A stretch of DNA of 64,000 bases from NCBI RefSeq assembly GCF_003751605.1, contig NZ_RJVJ01000001.1:5146001-5210000 (forward strand). Direction: 5' to 3'. This stretch comes from Kitasatospora cineracea. GTDB taxonomy: Bacteria; Actinomycetota; Actinomycetes; Streptomycetales; Streptomycetaceae. This document shows, in pieces, positions 60,992 to 64,000 of this stretch (its first letter is position 1; each line of letters opens with the position of its first letter). The position numbers were made by a program, and so were the translations under genes. The notes beneath the pieces are model-generated. The model worked only from the letters and a program-made list of their open reading frames with translations, was not told the DNA's origin and did no database searches.

Positions 60992-62001
60992 GCGCCCCCC
61001 ACGCTGCGGCGGCGACCCCTGCGGTCGACGTCCACGCCCACCTGCTGCTGCCCGAGGTCGAAGCCCTCGTCGCCGGGCAGCCCGGCCTCGCCCACGCCAA
61101 GGCCCTGGACGCCCGCCGCAACGGGCCGAAGTCGCTGGCCGTCAGCGGCCCGATGGTCGCCGCCCGGATCCCGCTGCTCACCGACCCGGCCGCCCGGCTC
61201 GCCGCCATGGACGCTCAGGGAGTGGATGTGCAGCTCGTCTCCCCGTCGCCCTCGCACTACCACTACTGGGCCGACGAGCAGACGGCGCGCAAGGTCTGGG
61301 AGGCCGCGAACACCGCGACCGCCGCGCACTGCGCCGCCGCCCCCGACCGGCTGCGCGGCCTGGGCCTGATCCCGCTCCAGCACCCGCACCTGGCCGTCGA
61401 AGCACTCGACCACGCCCTCGCCGCCGGGCTGCTCGGCGTCGAACTCTCCAGCCACGCACCCGGCGTGGAGCTCTCCGACCCGCTCCTGGAGGCGTTCTGG
61501 GCCCGGGCCGCCGAGAGTGGCGCGGTGCTGTTCCTGCACCCCTTCGGCTGCACCCTCGACGAGCGCCTCGACCGCTGGTACCTGTCCAACACCGTCGGCC
61601 AGCCCACCGAGAACGCCGTCGCCCTCTCCCACCTGATCTTCTCCGGAGTCCTCGACCGCCACCCCGGCCTGAAGATCGTCGCCGCGCACGGCGGCGGCTA
61701 CCTGCCCACCCACATCGGCCGCTCCGACCACGCCTGGCGGGCCCGCCCCGACGCCCGCGGCTGCGCCCACGAACCCAGTTCCTACCTGCGGCGGCTGTAC
61801 TTCGACTCCCTCGTCCACGACCCCCACGTGCTGCGGGAGTTGATTCGCGCGGCGGGCGCCGACCGGGTGCTGCTCGGCTCCGACTTCCCGTTCGACATGG
61901 GCACCGAGGACCCGCTCGCCGCCCTCACCGAGGCCGAACTCACCGACTCCGAGCTGGCGGCCGTGCGCGGCGCCAACGCCACAGCCCTGCTGGGCCTCTG
62001 A
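60988..62001 (+). CDS. Amidohydrolase-2 family protein (ACMSD-like decarboxylase or hydrolase)
   Basis: 337 aa from GTG 60988 with AAGGAG upstream. Metal-binding motifs are HAH (residues 16-18, VDVHAHLLLPE), LFLHPFG, KIVAAHGGGYLP and LLGSDFPFDMG. This is the pattern of 2-amino-3-carboxymuconate semialdehyde decarboxylase and of gamma-resorcylate-type decarboxylases. In the operon it may remove a carboxylate before or after ring cleavage. Confidence 0.87.
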   Translation: MSAPHAAAATPAVDVHAHLLLPEVEALVAGQPGLAHAKALDARRNGPKSLAVSGPMVAARIPLLTDPAARLAAMDAQGVDVQLVSPSPSHYHYWADEQTARKVWEAANTATAAHCAAAPDRLRGLGLIPLQHPHLAVEALDHALAAGLLGVELSSHAPGVELSDPLLEAFWARAAESGAVLFLHPFGCTLDERLDRWYLSNTVGQPTENAVALSHLIFSGVLDRHPGLKIVAAHGGGYLPTHIGRSDHAWRARPDARGCAHEPSSYLRRLYFDSLVHDPHVLRELIRAAGADRVLLGSDFPFDMGTEDPLAALTEAELTDSELAAVRGANATALLGL

Positions 62002-62017
62002 CAGAGGAGAACCGTCC

Positions 62018-62953
62018 ATGAACCGCCTGCTCACCCACCTGCGGCACGTCGATCTGGCCGTGCCCGACTTCGAGAAGCAGCTCGACTTCTACTCCGGCGT
62101 CTGGGGCCTGACCGAGACCGCCTCCGACAACGGGATCTCCTTCCTGGCCGCCGAGGGCTCCCCCGAGCAGTACGTGGTGCGCCTGCGCCGGGCGGAGGAG
62201 AAGCGCCTCGACCTGGTCTCCTACGGCGCCGCCACCCCCGCCGACGTCGACACCCTCGCCGAGCAACTCCTCTCCCAGGGCGTGCAGTTGATCTCCCGCC
62301 CGGGCACCGTCGACACCCCCGGCGGCGGCTACGGCTTCCGCTTCTTCGACTGCGACGGCCGCACCGTCGAGGTCTCCGCCGACGTCGCCGCCCGCCAGCA
62401 CCGCCGCATCGAGACCCAGGAGTCGATCCCCGTCCGGCTCTCCCACGTCGTCCTCAACTCGCCCGACCTGGACCGCACCCGGCTCTGGTACGAGCAGCAC
62501 CTCGGCTTCCGGCTCTCCGACACGCTGTCCTCCCCGCACATGGGCGAGGTCATGCACTTCATGCGGATCAGCAACCAGCACCACTCGATGGCCCTCGCCA
62601 AGGGCCCGCACACCTCGCTGCACCACATCTCGTTCGAACTGCGCGGCCTGGACGAGTACATGTACGGCACCGGGCGGGTGCTGCGGGCGGGCGTCCGCAA
62701 GATCTGGGGCCCGGGCCGGCACCTGGCGGGCAACAACACCTTCTCCTACTTCCTCGACCCGCACGGCAACACGGTCGAGTACACCACCGAACTGGAGTCC
62801 CTGGACGAGGACACCTGGCACCCGCACGTCTACGACTTCTCGCAGCCCGAGGTCACCGACCAGTGGGGCACCGCCAACCCGATGAGCGAGATCGTCGCCA
62901 AGGAGTCCTTCAACGACGTCGACCGCGGTGTCTTCGTCGCCCCGCCCGTGTGA
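62018..62953 (+). CDS. Type I extradiol ring-cleavage dioxygenase (VOC superfamily)
   Basis: 311 aa, two VOC domains. The second carries the Fe(II) ligands: His143 (LSHVVLNSPDL), His202 or His203 (LHHISFE) and Glu254 (GNTVEYTTELE). The C-terminus has DEDTWHPHVYD. It should open a catechol between C2 and C3 or a related bond. AGAGGAGA precedes ATG 62018. A hairpin follows the stop. Confidence 0.9.
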   Translation: MNRLLTHLRHVDLAVPDFEKQLDFYSGVWGLTETASDNGISFLAAEGSPEQYVVRLRRAEEKRLDLVSYGAATPADVDTLAEQLLSQGVQLISRPGTVDTPGGGYGFRFFDCDGRTVEVSADVAARQHRRIETQESIPVRLSHVVLNSPDLDRTRLWYEQHLGFRLSDTLSSPHMGEVMHFMRISNQHHSMALAKGPHTSLHHISFELRGLDEYMYGTGRVLRAGVRKIWGPGRHLAGNNTFSYFLDPHGNTVEYTTELESLDEDTWHPHVYDFSQPEVTDQWGTANPMSEIVAKESFNDVDRGVFVAPPV

Positions 62954-62987
62954 CGCGAACCTTTCGACGGACCGTCATCAACAAGCC

Positions 62988-63040
62988 CCGGGGACGCGGC
63001 GCGGCACTCATCCAGCCCTGACACCGCGCCGCGTCCCCGG
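62988..63040 (+). terminator. 17-bp hairpin between the dioxygenase and the second FAH gene
   Basis: The 17 bases at 62988-63004 are exactly complementary to 63024-63040, with a 19-nt loop. It ends 20 nt before the next start, so it may be a terminator with an attenuation or partial read-through role. Confidence 0.6.
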
Positions 63041-63060
63041 TTCCAGCCCGAGGAACCTCC

Positions 63061-64000
63061 ATGCGCTTCGCCACCTACGAGCACGAGGGCCGCCGCCACT
63101 GCGGCGCGCTCGCCGCCGACGACCGGCTGCACCCGCTGTCCGACGGCACCGACCTGCTCGACCTGATCCGCTCCGGCGCCGAGGCCCTGCACGCCGCCGG
63201 TCGCACCGCCCTGGCCGGTCCGCCCGGCCCGGCCATCGGTGAGGTGCGGCTGCTGCCGCCGATCCAGCCGCCCACCGTCCGCGACTTCGTCGCCTTCGAG
63301 GAGCACGTCGAAGGCGTTCGCAAGAGCGTCAGCGGCGTCGCGGGCGTCCCCGAACAGTGGTACGCCGCACCGACGTTCTACTTCGGCAACCCCTACGCGG
63401 TGATCGGCGCCCACGACGACGTGCCGGTGCCGCCCGGCTCGCAGGCCCTCGACTTCGAACTGGAGGTCGCCGCCGTCATCGGCCGCGAAGGCAGCGACCT
63501 GACGCCGAAACAGGCCCGCGACCACATCATCGGCTACACGATCTTCAACGACTGGTCGGCCCGCGACCTGCAGTCCGCCGAGATGCAGGTCGGCCTCGGC
63601 CCCTGCAAGGGCAAGGACACCGCCACCACGCTCGGCCCCTGGCTGGTCACCGCCGACGAACTCGAACCGCACCGCGACGAGGACGGCTTCCTGCGCCTGG
63701 CCCTGACCGCCAGCGTCAACGGCATGGTGGTGGGTACCGACCTGCTCTCCAACATGGGCTGGACCTTCGAGGACCTGGTCGCCTACGCCTCGCGCGGCAC
63801 CACCGTCCGCCCCGGCGACGTGCTCGGCTCCGGCACCATGGGCAACGGCGGCTGCCTGGCCGAACTCTGGGGCCTGAACGGCGCCCAGCAGCCCGCGCCG
63901 CTGAAGGTCGGCGACACCGTCACCCTCACCGTCGAAGGCATCGGCACCGTCGCCAACACCGTGGTCCCCGGCGCCGCACCGCAGCCGATCCCCGCCGCCC
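63061..64000 (+). CDS. FAH family hydrolase/isomerase, 3' end beyond the window
   Basis: At least 313 codons from ATG 63061, preceded by GAGGAAC. LPPIQPPTVRDFVAFEEHV, then the FAH core DFELEVAAVIG, YTIFNDWSARDLQ, LGPCKGKDTATTLGPW and GSGTMGNGG. It differs from the FAH protein at 57757 and resembles 2-keto-4-pentenoate hydratase/homoprotocatechuate isomerase types. It likely processes the ring-fission product. The reading frame is open at the right edge. Confidence 0.88.
   Translation, partial: MRFATYEHEGRRHCGALAADDRLHPLSDGTDLLDLIRSGAEALHAAGRTALAGPPGPAIGEVRLLPPIQPPTVRDFVAFEEHVEGVRKSVSGVAGVPEQWYAAPTFYFGNPYAVIGAHDDVPVPPGSQALDFELEVAAVIGREGSDLTPKQARDHIIGYTIFNDWSARDLQSAEMQVGLGPCKGKDTATTLGPWLVTADELEPHRDEDGFLRLALTASVNGMVVGTDLLSNMGWTFEDLVAYASRGTTVRPGDVLGSGTMGNGGCLAELWGLNGAQQPAPLKVGDTVTLTVEGIGTVANTVVPGAAPQPIPAA

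Overview
This is a very GC-rich window with strong third-position GC bias, GTG starts, ATGA/GTGA stop-start overlaps, many secreted CBM13/NPCBM/CBM32 glycosidases, several Tat signal peptides and SpoIIE-type phosphatases. All of this points to a Streptomyces or Kitasatospora-like actinomycete. I saw no rRNA, tRNA, CRISPR array or prophage. One IS3-family element and several decayed genes are present.

Layout. (1) 1-13,960: a galactoside/arabinoside uptake block. It holds a secreted GH59 beta-galactosidase-type enzyme, a secreted GH27 alpha-galactosidase, a DeoR-type repressor, an AraF/AraG/AraH-like ABC transporter and a second, atypical GH27 with CBM13 modules. Repeats of GAAC (10-bp spacing) lie in front of several of these genes. 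(2) 14,004-27,257: a sensor PP2C phosphatase, Gfo/Idh/MocA oxidoreductases (one broken by a stop codon and fused to its neighbour by a 13-bp tandem duplication), a Tat-exported phospholipase C-like protein with a CBM32-like tail, a mosaic of glycosidase pseudogene fragments, an HTH-less LacI-like protein and another PP2C. (3) 27,711-42,062: a sugar-acid regulon. Two nearly identical GntR/FCD regulators are followed by an SDR, a KDPG/KDPGal-type aldolase, a KDG-type kinase, an SMP-30 lactonase, an MHS symporter, an enolase-superfamily dehydratase, a GH30 glycanase and an ABC importer, plus an orphan paralogous binding protein. Seven related palindromes (GTAT-N5-ATAC) sit in front of these units. 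(4) 42,339-50,828: a secreted six-hairpin-type glycosidase with tandem CBMs, a second MalEFG-type importer, a cytoplasmic GH36 alpha-galactosidase and a LacI repressor. (5) 51,028-55,250: a tatA paralogue, broken MFS genes, an IS3 element and a truncated coiled-coil gene. (6) 55,294-64,000: an aromatic ring-cleavage cluster with an MFS transporter, a divergent LysR, two FAH-family enzymes (the second runs off the window), a cyclase-family hydrolase, an FAD monooxygenase, an amidohydrolase/decarboxylase and an extradiol dioxygenase.

How it fits together. Regions 1-4 look like a locus for taking apart galactose- and arabinose-containing plant glycans. Secreted GH59, GH27, GH30 and six-hairpin enzymes would release sugars, and three ABC systems would import mono- and oligosaccharides. 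Neither MalFG-type system has its own ATPase, as is usual in Streptomyces, where MsiK is shared. GH36 would act inside the cell. The SDR, lactonase, dehydratase, kinase and aldolase set is exactly what a De Ley-Doudoroff-type oxidative galactose pathway needs (sugar to lactone, aldonate, 2-keto-3-deoxy-aldonate, its 6-phosphate, then pyruvate plus glyceraldehyde 3-phosphate). The substrate assignment is inference. Region 6 is a separate aromatic meta-cleavage module.
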